Shown one piece after another: positions 21,715 to 31,778 of a DNA stretch of 64,000 nt. Made by a program: the position numbers and the translations under genes. Within the stretch, counting starts at the first letter, position 1, and each line of letters starts with the position of its first letter. The stretch comes from Episyrphus balteatus (taxonomy: Eukaryota > Arthropoda > Insecta > Diptera > Syrphidae), in the NCBI RefSeq assembly GCF_945859705.1, contig NC_079136.1, positions 44,157,989 through 44,221,988 of the forward strand, read 5' to 3'. The notes under the pieces are model-generated. The model was not told the origin of the DNA. It ran no database searches and saw nothing but the letters and a program-made list of their open reading frames with translations.

Positions 21715-22088
21715 TCAGAATGATCCTTCTAAGCCGAATTAAGTGAACAATTTCTTAATTTAAAGACAATCGTGTTTCTGAAATTCGTGAAATTAAAACT
21801 ATAAAAAGTGTTAAAGACTACGTCGAATTACATATATATGTATGGATGAAATGATGTGATGTTTTTTATATATATGTAATCCGTAGCTCTATAATACTTG
21901 GTAGTGCTATTACATATATTTATTTAATTTTTTTTTGTGCTGTACCTACGATTTATCGAACATTGAATCAATAACGGTACAGTTTAATTAAAACTGTTTT
22001 GCACACGTTTCTGCATTAACATACGAACTCATACGAACATATTAATTTTTTTTGTTTGGTTTTAATCGAAAATTGAATTATAACTGCG
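21715..22088 (+). other. BEL 5' leader
   Basis: Untranslated leader between the LTR and the ATG. The first bases (TCAGAATGATCC) do not begin with TGG, so no standard tRNA 3'-end primer site is seen. A hairpin is possible between 'attacatatatat' (about 21830) and 'atatatatgtaat' (about 21880). Confidence 0.6.
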
Positions 22089-25000
22089 ATGGCAAGTGCA
22101 TTAAAAGTTAAGTGCGGTAATGCAAAAGGGCGCTTAACTCGGGCGGCAGCATTTGCAGAAGCGATTGATGAATCTATAACAATCGAAATGCTTGAGATTC
22201 GGTTAAATAAACTCGAGACCACATGGTCTGAATATTCATCTCTTCATAACGAAATTCTTGAAAAAGCTGAAGATGAAGAAGTTAGTGAATTAGAATCTGA
22301 ATTTTCGGAATACGAATTAAAATATTTTGTTTCAAATGCCGAGCTCGTTAAAGCCATTCGCGATAGGGAAAAAACTTCCACCAAACCAGTGGAAGTTCTT
22401 GATAATTCTTCTGCGTTTAATCGCTTAGCTGAGCAACAATCAGCCTTTCTCGAAAAAATTAATTCGTCTTCGCCATCGTCAAATAATTCCAATACTTCTA
22501 AATTTCCGACAATCGTTGTGCCACCATTCAGTGGATGTTATAAAGATTGGCCTTCGTTCAGGGACATATATCTGGGTTCAGTCGACACTAAGGTGAATCT
22601 TAGTCCGACCCATAAATTTCATTACTTGAAATCCTATCTGCGTGATGACGCAGCCAATCTTATAAAACATTTGAAAATAAATGACGCAAATTATTCGGAA
22701 GCTTGGGATCGCTTAGAAAGACGGTACGATCGAAGCCAATTGATAGTTCAATCTTTTATTGAAACTTTTTTGTCACTTCCTACTGCAAATAACTCTAATG
22801 TTCAAACTTTAAGAAAAATTTCTGACGGTGCCGATGAAGTTGTGCGTGGTCTTAGTGCGTTGGATAAGACAGGTCGTGACCCTTGGCTCATTTATTTATT
22901 GTTAAACAAACTTGATTCGGACACCAAGCAAGCTTGGGCAGAGAATATCGGTTCTCGGGAAGACGTTACTATAGTCGAATTACTAGACTTTTTAGAACTA
23001 CGGTGCAATGCCTTTGAGGCTTGTCAATCACTTTCCAGTCGGTCGGGTTCATCGCGTACAAAGCAATCAAACAATATTCGAGCTCATCTTGCTGGGCCTT
23101 CAGACTCAATTTCGAAATCCAAATGCCCAATGTGTCAAGACAATCATGTCCTTACTCAGTGTACAAAATTCGTCGCGTTAGACATTGACTCTCGTCGAAG
23201 TTTTGCGAAGACAAACTCGCTTTGTTTTAATTGTCTTAAAGCTGGACATTCATCGCAAAAATGTTTTTCTACTTTTCGCTGTCGGGTGTGTAGATCACGC
23301 CACCATTCGTTGGTGCATCCTGATGATGCAGCAAATACAAATCAAGTTTCGTTAACGGGTTCTTCTAACCAAACTCAATCTTCGTCATCAACCTCCGCTC
23401 AATCCAACACCACCGAATCGCTCGTTAGTAATCATTCGCTTGATGTTAGTCGTCCTAAGAAAACTCTTTTACCAACTATCTTGGCTAGAATTCAAGACAA
23501 TCAAGGAAATCTGATAGACTGTCGTGTTCTTTTAGATTCCGGGTCACAGTCTACATTCATTGTTGAATCTTTCGCTCAAAGACTCGGTTATCATCGTAAG
23601 CATTCAAGAATTCCTATCCTCGGTCTATCGTCGACTGAAGTTGGATATACAAAGGGCCTCATCTCACTAAATCTTCGTTCTCGTGTCAATTCTTCTCACT
23701 TATTCGTTGATGCCTTTATACTCGATAAATTAACTTCAAACTTACCAACCAAATTGATAGATGTTTCCTCCTGGTCTCATATTCAAAACCTCGACCTTGC
23801 TGATCCTACTTTCAATGTCGCCGCCCCAATCGATGTTCTTCTCGGTGGTGACAAACTTTGGAGCATTCTCAAAGATGGACAAATTCGAGGTCCCAATGGA
23901 TGCCCAATCGCACAACGCACTTCGTTTGGATGGGTCATAACCGGACAATTTTTTGAACCAGAGGAATCGAACCATTTTATCTCATTTCACTCTTTACTCG
24001 ATTTAAGTAATTTGATGCAACGTTTCTGGGAAGTTGAGGAGGTTTTCCCAGCAAACAGTTCTATCGTTTTCGACCAGGCCGAAGAACATTTTCAACTGAC
24101 TTTCTCTGGATCTCCTGACAGGAAGTATGTTGTTCACCTTCCTTTTAAAACTCCAAATCCATCTTTCAAAAATACTCTTTCGCTCGCTGTTTCTCGCCTA
24201 TTCGCAATGGAACGTCGGTTCGCTCAAAATTCGAAACTGAGAGACTTGTATTCTGATTTCATGCGGGAATATATCGGCTTAGGCCACATGATTCGAATTC
24301 CTCGTGACGAAATTAAGTGTTCTAACGGTAGATGTTTTTATCTACCACACCACGCGGTGCTAAAACCAGACAGTTCGTCTACTAAATTGCGTGTCGTTTT
24401 TGATGGCTCTGCCAAAGACTCCACTGGTAACTCGTTGAACAATGCATTGTTGATAGGCCCTCCTATTCAACGGGACTTAATAGGTGTTTGCTTGCGGTTT
24501 CGACAACATCCCTTCGTTTTTACTGCCGACGTCGTAAAAATGTTCCGTCAAATCTGGGTAGATGACTCCGATTGCGATTACCAACGCATTGTTTGGCGCG
24601 ACTCTCCCTCAAAGGAAATCGAACATTTTCGGTTACGCACTGTAACATATGGTACAGCTTCCGCTCCGTTTTTGTCAGTTCGGGTTCTGAAGCAGCTTGC
24701 TGAGGACTATAAATCAGAATTCCCGAATGCAGCGCGTGTTCTACTGGAAGACGTATACGTGGATGACGTTATGACGGGAGCAAAGTCACCCAAAGACCTT
24801 ATCGAATTGAAATCCGAATTAGTCACTCTTCTTTCCATGGCCAACCTTGAGCTGCGGAAATGGAGCTCCAATTGTTGGCCACTCCTAGCTTCTCTTCCTA
24901 AAGAGCAATGTGAATACTCTTTTTACGACACTGAACGTTCAAATTCGTATATTAAGGTGCTTGGAATGCATTGGAATCCATCAAACGATGAATATTCCTT

Positions 25001-27353
25001 TCGCATCTCGAAGTCTCTTCCAACCATTTCATTGACAAGGCGTTCGCTGTTGTCTGAAGTATCACGAATATTCGATCCGTTAGGACTGTTGGCACCCTCA
25101 GTTGTACTTTTCAAAATGCTCTTTCAGGAACTCTGGTCCTCGAAGTTAAAGTTGGGATGGGACGACCCGTTGCCTCCAGAGTTAGCTGATCGTTGGGATA
25201 AATATCGGAAGGAAATCTGGTTTTTTGAGCAAGTCCAAATACCTAGAAACTTGTTTACCTCTTCCTTCGATGACATTGAACTGCATGGCTTCTGCGATGC
25301 ATCCACGCTCGCTTATGGTGCCGTCCTGTACACTCGCTGTAAAGTTGCTGAAGGAAAGTACAACATAACAATTGTCGCTGCCAAGACCAAAGTTGCTCCG
25401 TTAAAACCGGTGTCCATTCCACGTCTAGAGCTGTGTGGGGCCTTGCTGCTGACTCGCTTGTTAAGTCTTGTTAAATCGTCGTTTTCGTACAAATTCACAA
25501 ACATAGTGGCTTGGTGCGATTCCGAGATCGTTTTACACTGGCTATCATCTCCTCCTCGTCGCTGGGTTACTTTCGTTGCCAACAGAACCGCTGCTATACT
25601 GGAAGTTACACCAAGAAGTTGCTGGCGCCATATTTCATCAGAGTCAAATCCAGCAGATTGTGCGTCGCGCGGTGTTATTCCGTCTAATCTCCCGAACCAT
25701 CCCCTTTGGTGGACTGGCCCATCATGGTTGTGTCTGGAGGAAAATGCATGGCCTGAACAAAAATTCGTGACCTTACAACAAGAAAACAACGATATATTAC
25801 TCGAGCAAAGACTATCTCCGCTCCAAGTGCTTCAAACCTCAGCGGAAAATTTTGATGTCATCGATCACATAATCAGCAAGACCTCGTCGTGGTTTCGAAT
25901 GCAAAGAATACTCGCGTACGTCATTCGCTTTATATTCAATTATCTGTGTGAAAAATCTAAACCTAAACGTCAGCGTCGTACCTCGTATCTAACTCTTAAA
26001 GAAATTCATGTCGCCAAAACAACCATAATTAAATCGGTCCAACTAACATCATTCAGTGAAGATATTCGTACCCTAACACTCAAAAAAGAATTGCCCCTGA
26101 AATCCAAACTGCTCAAATATTCCCCATTTCTCGATAATAAAGGTCTGCTTAGAGTAGGAGGAAGAATTAAAAATGCCAATATATCTTTTAACATTAAACA
26201 TCCTTATATTCTTCCAATTAATGACTTTTCTCATCTTATTATAGAAGATATTCATAAGAAAAACTTACATCCTGGAGTCTCCGCAACGTTCGCAATCGTT
26301 AGACAGCAGTACTGGATCCTGGGTTCTCGAAATCTCACCAGAAAGATTGTTTTCAAGTGCACTACATGCTTTAAATTGCGAAAAACAACTTCTTCGCAGC
26401 TAATGGGTGACTTACCATCGCAACGCGTATCACAAAGCCGTCCTTTTTCACACACTGGGTGTGACTATGCTGGGCCGCTTTGCATAAAGCTGTCCAGAGG
26501 TCGAAATCCAAAAACTTCAAAGGCATATATCTGTCTATTTGTGTGTATGGCTACGAAGGCTATACATTTGGAGCTAGTGAGTGATTTGACCTCTGACGCA
26601 TTTCTCGCAGCTTTTCGTCGATTCGTTTCCCGGCGTGGACTTTGTTCGAATGTGTATTCGGATAATGGAACCAACTTCCAAGGTGCACGTCGGTGCTTGA
26701 ACGAGATGCACAAGTTAGTCATATCAGAAGCATACAACGAGGCTGTTGCAACATCACTTGCGAAGGACAATGTAACCTGGAACTTTATCCCTCCATCGTC
26801 CCCTCACTTTGGTGGATTGTGGGAGGCTGGAGTAAAGTCGGTAAAGTGTCATTTGCGACGAGTAATTGGAGCATCCATCCTTACATTTGAAGAAATGTAT
26901 ACGGTGCTCACTCAAATTGAAGCTATCTTAAATTCTCGTCCTCTTTGTGTGATTTCAGATAATGACTTAAATCCATTAACACCCGCTCACTTTCTTATAG
27001 GTGAACCATTTACTGCTGTTCCAGAGCCAACAACGCTGTCCACGCCTTTGAATCGCTTGTCGCACTGGAACCATCTACAAAATATGGTACAAGGCTTCTG
27101 GAAACGGTGGCATGTGGAATATATCACCACCCTACAAGAACGATCGAAATGGAAGACGGCAACTCCGAATCTCAAACCAGGGGACCTGGTAATAATTAAA
27201 GAACCAAACCTTCCGCCAACTAAGTGGCTTCTTGGCAAAATCGAAGCAGCAACCCAAGGGACTGATGGCCGAGTACGAGTTGCTACTGTAAAGACGAACA
27301 GTGGAACATTTGTTCGTCCAATTACCAAACTTGCCCTACTACCCATATCCTGA
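22089..27353 (+). CDS. BEL/Pao Gag-Pol polyprotein (1754 aa)
   Basis: A single frame encodes all the enzymes of an LTR retrotransposon. Approximate residues: Gag with a DUF1759-type region from ~138 ('PPFSGCYKDWPSFRDIY'); Cys/His knuckles at ~345-410 (CPMC..., CFNCLKAGHSSQKC, CRVC...H); aspartic protease of DUF1758 type at ~480 ('LLDSGSQSTFI'); RT with catalytic 'YVDDV' near 889; RNase H-like region from ~1060 ('GFCDAS'); integrase zinc domain (HxxxH-like and CTTC) at ~1390-1425; and the integrase catalytic core with 'CDYAGP' ~1457, 'YSDNGTNF' ~1522 and Glu in 'FGGLWEAGV' ~1577. A C-terminal DUF5641-type tail ends the protein. The start ATG has a good context (GCGATGG) and is the first in the long frame. 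Length is typical of the family. No stops or frameshifts; the protein assembles in the cytoplasm as virus-like particles by analogy. Confidence 0.96.
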   Translation: MASALKVKCGNAKGRLTRAAAFAEAIDESITIEMLEIRLNKLETTWSEYSSLHNEILEKAEDEEVSELESEFSEYELKYFVSNAELVKAIRDREKTSTKPVEVLDNSSAFNRLAEQQSAFLEKINSSSPSSNNSNTSKFPTIVVPPFSGCYKDWPSFRDIYLGSVDTKVNLSPTHKFHYLKSYLRDDAANLIKHLKINDANYSEAWDRLERRYDRSQLIVQSFIETFLSLPTANNSNVQTLRKISDGADEVVRGLSALDKTGRDPWLIYLLLNKLDSDTKQAWAENIGSREDVTIVELLDFLELRCNAFEACQSLSSRSGSSRTKQSNNIRAHLAGPSDSISKSKCPMCQDNHVLTQCTKFVALDIDSRRSFAKTNSLCFNCLKAGHSSQKCFSTFRCRVCRSRHHSLVHPDDAANTNQVSLTGSSNQTQSSSSTSAQSNTTESLVSNHSLDVSRPKKTLLPTILARIQDNQGNLIDCRVLLDSGSQSTFIVESFAQRLGYHRKHSRIPILGLSSTEVGYTKGLISLNLRSRVNSSHLFVDAFILDKLTSNLPTKLIDVSSWSHIQNLDLADPTFNVAAPIDVLLGGDKLWSILKDGQIRGPNGCPIAQRTSFGWVITGQFFEPEESNHFISFHSLLDLSNLMQRFWEVEEVFPANSSIVFDQAEEHFQLTFSGSPDRKYVVHLPFKTPNPSFKNTLSLAVSRLFAMERRFAQNSKLRDLYSDFMREYIGLGHMIRIPRDEIKCSNGRCFYLPHHAVLKPDSSSTKLRVVFDGSAKDSTGNSLNNALLIGPPIQRDLIGVCLRFRQHPFVFTADVVKMFRQIWVDDSDCDYQRIVWRDSPSKEIEHFRLRTVTYGTASAPFLSVRVLKQLAEDYKSEFPNAARVLLEDVYVDDVMTGAKSPKDLIELKSELVTLLSMANLELRKWSSNCWPLLASLPKEQCEYSFYDTERSNSYIKVLGMHWNPSNDEYSFRISKSLPTISLTRRSLLSEVSRIFDPLGLLAPSVVLFKMLFQELWSSKLKLGWDDPLPPELADRWDKYRKEIWFFEQVQIPRNLFTSSFDDIELHGFCDASTLAYGAVLYTRCKVAEGKYNITIVAAKTKVAPLKPVSIPRLELCGALLLTRLLSLVKSSFSYKFTNIVAWCDSEIVLHWLSSPPRRWVTFVANRTAAILEVTPRSCWRHISSESNPADCASRGVIPSNLPNHPLWWTGPSWLCLEENAWPEQKFVTLQQENNDILLEQRLSPLQVLQTSAENFDVIDHIISKTSSWFRMQRILAYVIRFIFNYLCEKSKPKRQRRTSYLTLKEIHVAKTTIIKSVQLTSFSEDIRTLTLKKELPLKSKLLKYSPFLDNKGLLRVGGRIKNANISFNIKHPYILPINDFSHLIIEDIHKKNLHPGVSATFAIVRQQYWILGSRNLTRKIVFKCTTCFKLRKTTSSQLMGDLPSQRVSQSRPFSHTGCDYAGPLCIKLSRGRNPKTSKAYICLFVCMATKAIHLELVSDLTSDAFLAAFRRFVSRRGLCSNVYSDNGTNFQGARRCLNEMHKLVISEAYNEAVATSLAKDNVTWNFIPPSSPHFGGLWEAGVKSVKCHLRRVIGASILTFEEMYTVLTQIEAILNSRPLCVISDNDLNPLTPAHFLIGEPFTAVPEPTTLSTPLNRLSHWNHLQNMVQGFWKRWHVEYITTLQERSKWKTATPNLKPGDLVIIKEPNLPPTKWLLGKIEAATQGTDGRVRVATVKTNSGTFVRPITKLALLPIS

Positions 27354-27361
27354 AACTCGTT

Positions 27362-27376
27362 CCAGGGGGGCCGGGA
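27362..27376 (+). promoter_or_regulatory. Polypurine-type tract for BEL plus-strand priming
   Basis: CCAGGGGGGCCGGGA abuts the TG of the right LTR. This G-rich tract is in the correct place for the plus-strand primer, although interrupted by CC. Confidence 0.75.
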
Positions 27377-27864
27377 TGTTCTGTACTAAACAACCTAAAT
27401 CTAACTTGCCTTAAAAATCATTCATTCAAATTTATCAAAATTATCAATTATAATTTTTATTCACAATTACCAAACATTACAAATCATACACTATGAATTC
27501 TTCTTAAAATTTAACTCAAATCAAAACTGTAACTTATTTTTTTGCTAACTTGAAATCTAATGTAAAACTCTTGTTTGTATTTGAAAGCACAGTAACTTAA
27601 TTTTCGCTCTTCTTTTTGTGCGTATATTCGTTGCACCTGCAAGCATAAAATATTTCAAAGCATCTTCCCTTTTGAAGCGAACCACCAAACAGAGCAGACC
27701 TTTCTTGGAGCTGGTAACAATTATCGAATTAAATAAACATTTATATTACATATGAACTTATTATCGTTGCCTTTACATTCTGTGCATTTTGTATGGGAAG
27801 ATTTTCTGCTCGGGCTTCGCTGTGAATCATCATCAATAAAATTACAGTCCACTATTCCTAAACA
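27377..27864 (+). repeat. 3' LTR of the BEL element
   Basis: 488 bp, apparently identical to the 5' LTR and followed by the AATAT target duplication. It supplies the polyadenylation signals. Confidence 0.95.
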
Positions 27865-28779
27865 AATATTGAAATATAAAAAAAATTTGAATTAAAAACT
27901 AATTCCTTTGCAAGTAAATTATAACTTTATCTGGTTAAGAATTGAAATTAAATAATCGTCTTTTTTTTTTTTAATACCGAAAATCAAATTTTAATCAAAC
28001 TGTATCAAAAACGTAAACGAAAATGGAAGCCATTTCATTTAGGGTTATCGCTACCAGAAAAAGTACCTATATAAAATATTTTGGTTCAGAAAAATGCAAT
28101 AGGTAACATTTTTTCTGATAGAAAATAAACAATTAAAAATGTGAATTTGCACTATTTTGAAGGTGCTTTGAAAATTTTTATCTCTCGATCAACTGGTATT
28201 AAGAAATTTATTTTCTTATATTCTTATAGGAAATTGAACGCTCTACAAAAAAGGTCTTGCAAATTTCTTTCGTAAACATCACCGTTCAAAAGTTTTTAAA
28301 GCTTGAATTTTGACTATTTTATGGAAAACTTCGGTTTTCCTTAGGAATTTTATAACTCGTAAAAAAAAAAAAATTTTAAGAACTCCGCCATTATTTTATT
28401 TGTAGGAAATTAACTGCTCTACAAAAATGATCTTGTGTAATTTGTCGATTAAATTAAGCGTGATAAAGATATTCGTCGTCAAACTTCAATGCACGCAAAT
28501 TTTAACAGTTTTTCATTAATAATTCGGAAAATTTTAATTGAGTCTATGTTTTTGGGGGAAATGTATACAAATTTGAGTTTCTGTCGTAAAAGTGAATATT
28601 GTAAAGAAGTTTTTTGTTCGTTTATAAATATAATAGGTATTTACTAACTTAAAATCCCGGTGGTGATATTTTTATTTTTTAAGTGTGTGTTATATTATAA
28701 ATAAATTTCAAATACAGTTTTATTTATTATTCATTAATCTATAGTGGATAAGGATATTCGTTTCATTGGTGTACCTATG
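27865..28779. other. AT-rich stretch right of BEL, no gene seen
   Basis: Contains generic 'gctctacaaaa..tcttg'-type repeated phrases at about 28232 and 28410, suggesting an old repeat of ~180 bp period. No coding potential until about 28780. Confidence 0.45.
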
Positions 28780-29559
28780 CAAACAATTTTAGAACGTAAG
28801 TTACAAACAATTAAAGAAGTTATGAGTGTTAAAGTTTTCAATTAAACAAAGTGCTTAAATATCGGTTGAACAAGTTATTGAATTGTGGAAAAAAAAAATC
28901 AGATTCCAACTACTAAAGCTCGAAATGCAGTCAAAAAGCTAATCCGTTATCATTCTCTTTGGTTGAAATTGCAAAAAAGCTTAAAAAAAAACATCATTAC
29001 AAAACCTACATGAAAAGAGATTTCAAACTCAACTTGAGGAACTATTTGACATTTTAAATAAAAAGTCTTTTAATGGCCTTGATGACAATATTAAAAAATT
29101 GTACTTAAATCAAAAGCATTCTACACGAATAGAAGTTCTTTCTAATGAATCTAACTTATCTATCAATGTGATGGAATTAAACGAAAGCAGTATAAGTGTC
29201 TAGTACATTAAAATTACAAAATGTTTGTTGTTTATCCTTAATTATTTGAAATCGAGATAAAAATAAAAGAGGTTGTCTGTAAAGCCGGTTTACGAACGAT
29301 GATTTTACATGATAACGTGTCGTCGTCAGAAAACAGGTTGTGTGCTTTTGTTTAAAATAAGTCAATTGAAGAGTTTACTTATTTCAAACAATCGTAATTT
29401 ACAAGAAAACGCTAAAAAAAAATTCCTTTTTTATTTTCTCATTATATTAATTTTTTTATTTTAAAAGCTTACAAAAAAAATTATGCAATTTAAAAGCCAA
29501 GTATTACTTCTTAAGAATAAAACCATTTTTAAGTTTTTACAATGCGCAAAAAGTATAAA

Positions 29560-30130
29560 AATAATTTATTGAAAACAATCATTTTCATCAAAAAAAAGCA
29601 AAAAAACACATGAATTTTTATTTTCTCACGTCATTAATTCCATTTTTTTCCCTAACAACCTATAAAAAATTTTATACCATCTGAAAGCTTATTGTCTTAG
29701 CTCAAAATATATATATCGATCATGTTTTATGTTCTCACGCTTTGGAATCAATTTTTTTGTTTGAAAACCTATACCATGTGAAAGTTTATTATTTCACCTT
29801 TCATATGACCTATCAATCTCATTTCAAAGATGCCTACAAGAGAAGTTAGAATTTTTTAAAGTCAACTATGTCGAATTTCCAGATTGAGATTACGGTACTT
29901 CCGACACTGGTGGTGGTGGCTGTTCGGGGGGCAACAGATCTCCACTGGTGTTTTGAGGTTTTTCGCAAGTTTCTTGATTTAACATTGTGTAACTTGTAGT
30001 TAGTCTACCGTTATGTGTGATGTACCAAATGAAAGGTAATTGTATCAGGATGCTCATTAAAGTTTAATAAAATTTCTATCTGCTCTTGGTCAAAAGTTAT
30101 AACCTGTTGAATTCTAAAATTTTATTTTAC
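29560..30130. repeat. Inverse copy of the 1-930 repeat, inside the intron of the gene remnant
   Basis: Segments such as 'aaagcttattgtcttagctc', 'gcctacaagagaagttagaa' and 'tttaccgttatctc' are reverse-complement matches to 60-760. Divergence is moderate. It occupies part of the 29190-30993 intron. Confidence 0.6.
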
Positions 30131-30349
30131 CGTTATCTCAAAATTGTGTTCACGAAAACGGTTGAAACTTCGCACATATTTATTCGTGGTCATGGTCTAT
30201 CATTACTTCATATACTTTATTCCCGTATCTATTAAAGAAAAAAAGATAAAAATAAAAAACCATGAAAATCGGTTAAAAACGGTCAAAAAACGTGTTTTTA
30301 AAAACTTGTTTCTTCGGTTATTCAGTCAAAACTCACTAAACGATTCCAG

Positions 30350-30955
30350 TTTTTTGCACATGTATGCATAAGACCTACATTACCTATAAGTTTGAAATTT
30401 TTTGAACGCTAAAAAAAAAGCTAAAAGTCAAAAATTACCCAAACTTACCCCTAAAAAACCAGGTGTTATTCAAAAATTCATATTTCAAAACGCAGTGTTG
30501 GAAAAAAATCCGTATTAGATCCCTAATTTTTTTTCCTCATCTTTCAAGTGGCATCTTTAGAATTGTCAAAAAATAATTTCCTTTACCCAAAATCATCATT
30601 TCGTTATAGCCCCAACACGTGTACAACGTTCAAACAAAACGTTATAGCTTAGTTTCAAAATTAACTCTCTACAACCTCGCGATTAGATTTTAGCCCAAAT
30701 TTCATCTTTCCGTTTTACCCCTTTTTACCCTATTTTTAAAAATCTTTCAAATATATTCAACTTTAGGTTATTATCTTTCAAATAAGCTCTAGAAGATTTT
30801 TGTATCCCTAATAGTTTATTTTTAATTTTGAATTTAAATTTTTTGCCGCACTGCGAAAGTGCGAGAGTGTAACGTTAGAAAATGGCGTCACTTTTTTGTG
30901 GTGGCTGCCATGGTTCATCGATTTATAAGACGTTATCACGTCAAAAAAAAAATAT
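30350..30955. repeat. Dispersed repeat shared with 60190-60855
   Basis: Collinear with the interior of the GGCCGTGTG TIR element at 60140. The last ~100 bases ('gccgcactgcgaaa', 'ggctgccatggttcatcgat', 'cgttatcacgtcaaaaaa') are far better conserved than the rest. This copy lacks the TIRs and ends ~40 bp before the exon B splice acceptor. Confidence 0.7.
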
Positions 30956-31265
30956 CTTTATCTTCTTTAATAAAATAGATATTCTTTTTCTAGATTTGAA
31001 TAAACCGTCCTTCAGTCATGCAATTGATCCAAGTGAAGACTCTGAATCATCCTCTACATTTACATTAAGTGAAGTTTATAATTTAGGATATGACCTAGAG
31101 TATGAACCTGAACCTGAAATATCAACAAAACGATCAAAAATAAATGTACTAACTCCTGCAGTCATTTCTGCACTTGACAGAGCTAATGTCAGCAGTAGAA
31201 ATGCAATGTTCATAATTCCTCCAATCCTATCAGCTGTTGGTATTAAAATGCAGATTTTTAAATAA

Positions 31266-31770
31266 TAAGGAAAACCCGATTGGTTTTTAATAAGGTTTCC
31301 TTCTTGGATGAAAACCATAGAGAAATCTTATTGTTTTTGTTCTATTTTATGTAATCTATTTTTCTCTGTGTGATGAGTAATCACTTTCAGAAATGTTTTG
31401 TTTTATTTTAAAGAATTAAGAAAGAAAATACATAAAACGATAAAAAAATAATAAAAAAAGAAAGAAACATAATTATTACAATAAACTGAATTTTTTAATT
31501 TAGGAAAACGTCCATACAAAAAAATTTAATACAAAAAAAAAAATTAAATTTCAATAAATTTTGTATTAGACTTAAAAATGTAATTCATTCAGACCCGTTT
31601 GCTGAATCGAAACTTAAGCATTTAAGATCTACATAAATCCTAATGTGACAGTTTACGCAGAGGAAAAAGTAGAGAATAAGAGTTTATGTTCTACATACAT
31701 AAATTATTGAAGTTTCGATTCAGCAAATGAACCTCAAAGTATTAATTTAAATAAAATTTTGTTGTTGCCT
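31266..31770. other. AT-rich stretch, nothing assigned
   Basis: Short inverted phrase 'ttgctgaatcgaaactt' / 'aagtttcgattcagcaa' at about 31600 and 31710 forms a ~125 bp hairpin-like unit. Otherwise A/T runs. Confidence 0.45.
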
Positions 31771-31778
31771 CATAAATG

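Larger units (their letters stand above)
21227..27864 (+). mobile_element. Full-length BEL/Pao LTR retrotransposon
   Basis: Two 488 bp LTRs (21227-21714, 27377-27864) begin TG and end CA and look identical line by line. Target-site duplication AATAT lies at 21222-21226 and 27865-27869. Between them are a 374 bp leader, one uninterrupted 1754-codon ORF (22089-27353), and a purine-rich tract before the right LTR. The Gag, protease, RT, RNase H and integrase order with DUF1759/DUF1758-type regions is that of BEL/Pao. Identical LTRs and an open frame mean a recent insertion that may still be competent. No envelope gene follows the polyprotein. The expected TGG primer-binding site is not visible. 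Confidence 0.96.
28780..31265 (+). pseudogene. Two-exon gene remnant of an uncharacterised insect (probably TE-associated) protein family
   Basis: Exon A ends at 29189 in a good donor (GCA|GTATAAGT). Exon B starts at 30994 after TTCTTTTTCTAG and runs to TAA at 31265; the junction phase fits (A + AT gives Asn). Exon A encodes 'IPTTKARNAVKKLIRYHSLW', then 'QLEELFDIL'. Exon B encodes an acidic Ser/Glu/Pro-rich linker and 'LTPAVISALDRANVSSRNAM'. From memory this order matches a widespread uncharacterised family in insect genomes whose members end in a 'LDR..VS.R.A' region. The copy is broken by at least two A-run indels in exon A (near 28895 and 28985) and stops around 28860. The N-terminus is poorly defined; function unknown. 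Alternatively a host gene that decayed. Confidence 0.55.

Noticed and set aside
25313..25789. Minus-strand 158-codon frame
   Set aside because: Shadow of the BEL polyprotein frame.
27354..27376. Possible envelope gene after the BEL polyprotein
   Set aside because: Only 23 bases separate the stop codon from the 3' LTR.
20706..28695. Possible 8 kb TIR element from 'aacacactcaaaaa' and 'ttttaagtgtgtgtt' around the BEL element
   Set aside because: Match is short, A-rich and imperfect; no TSD.
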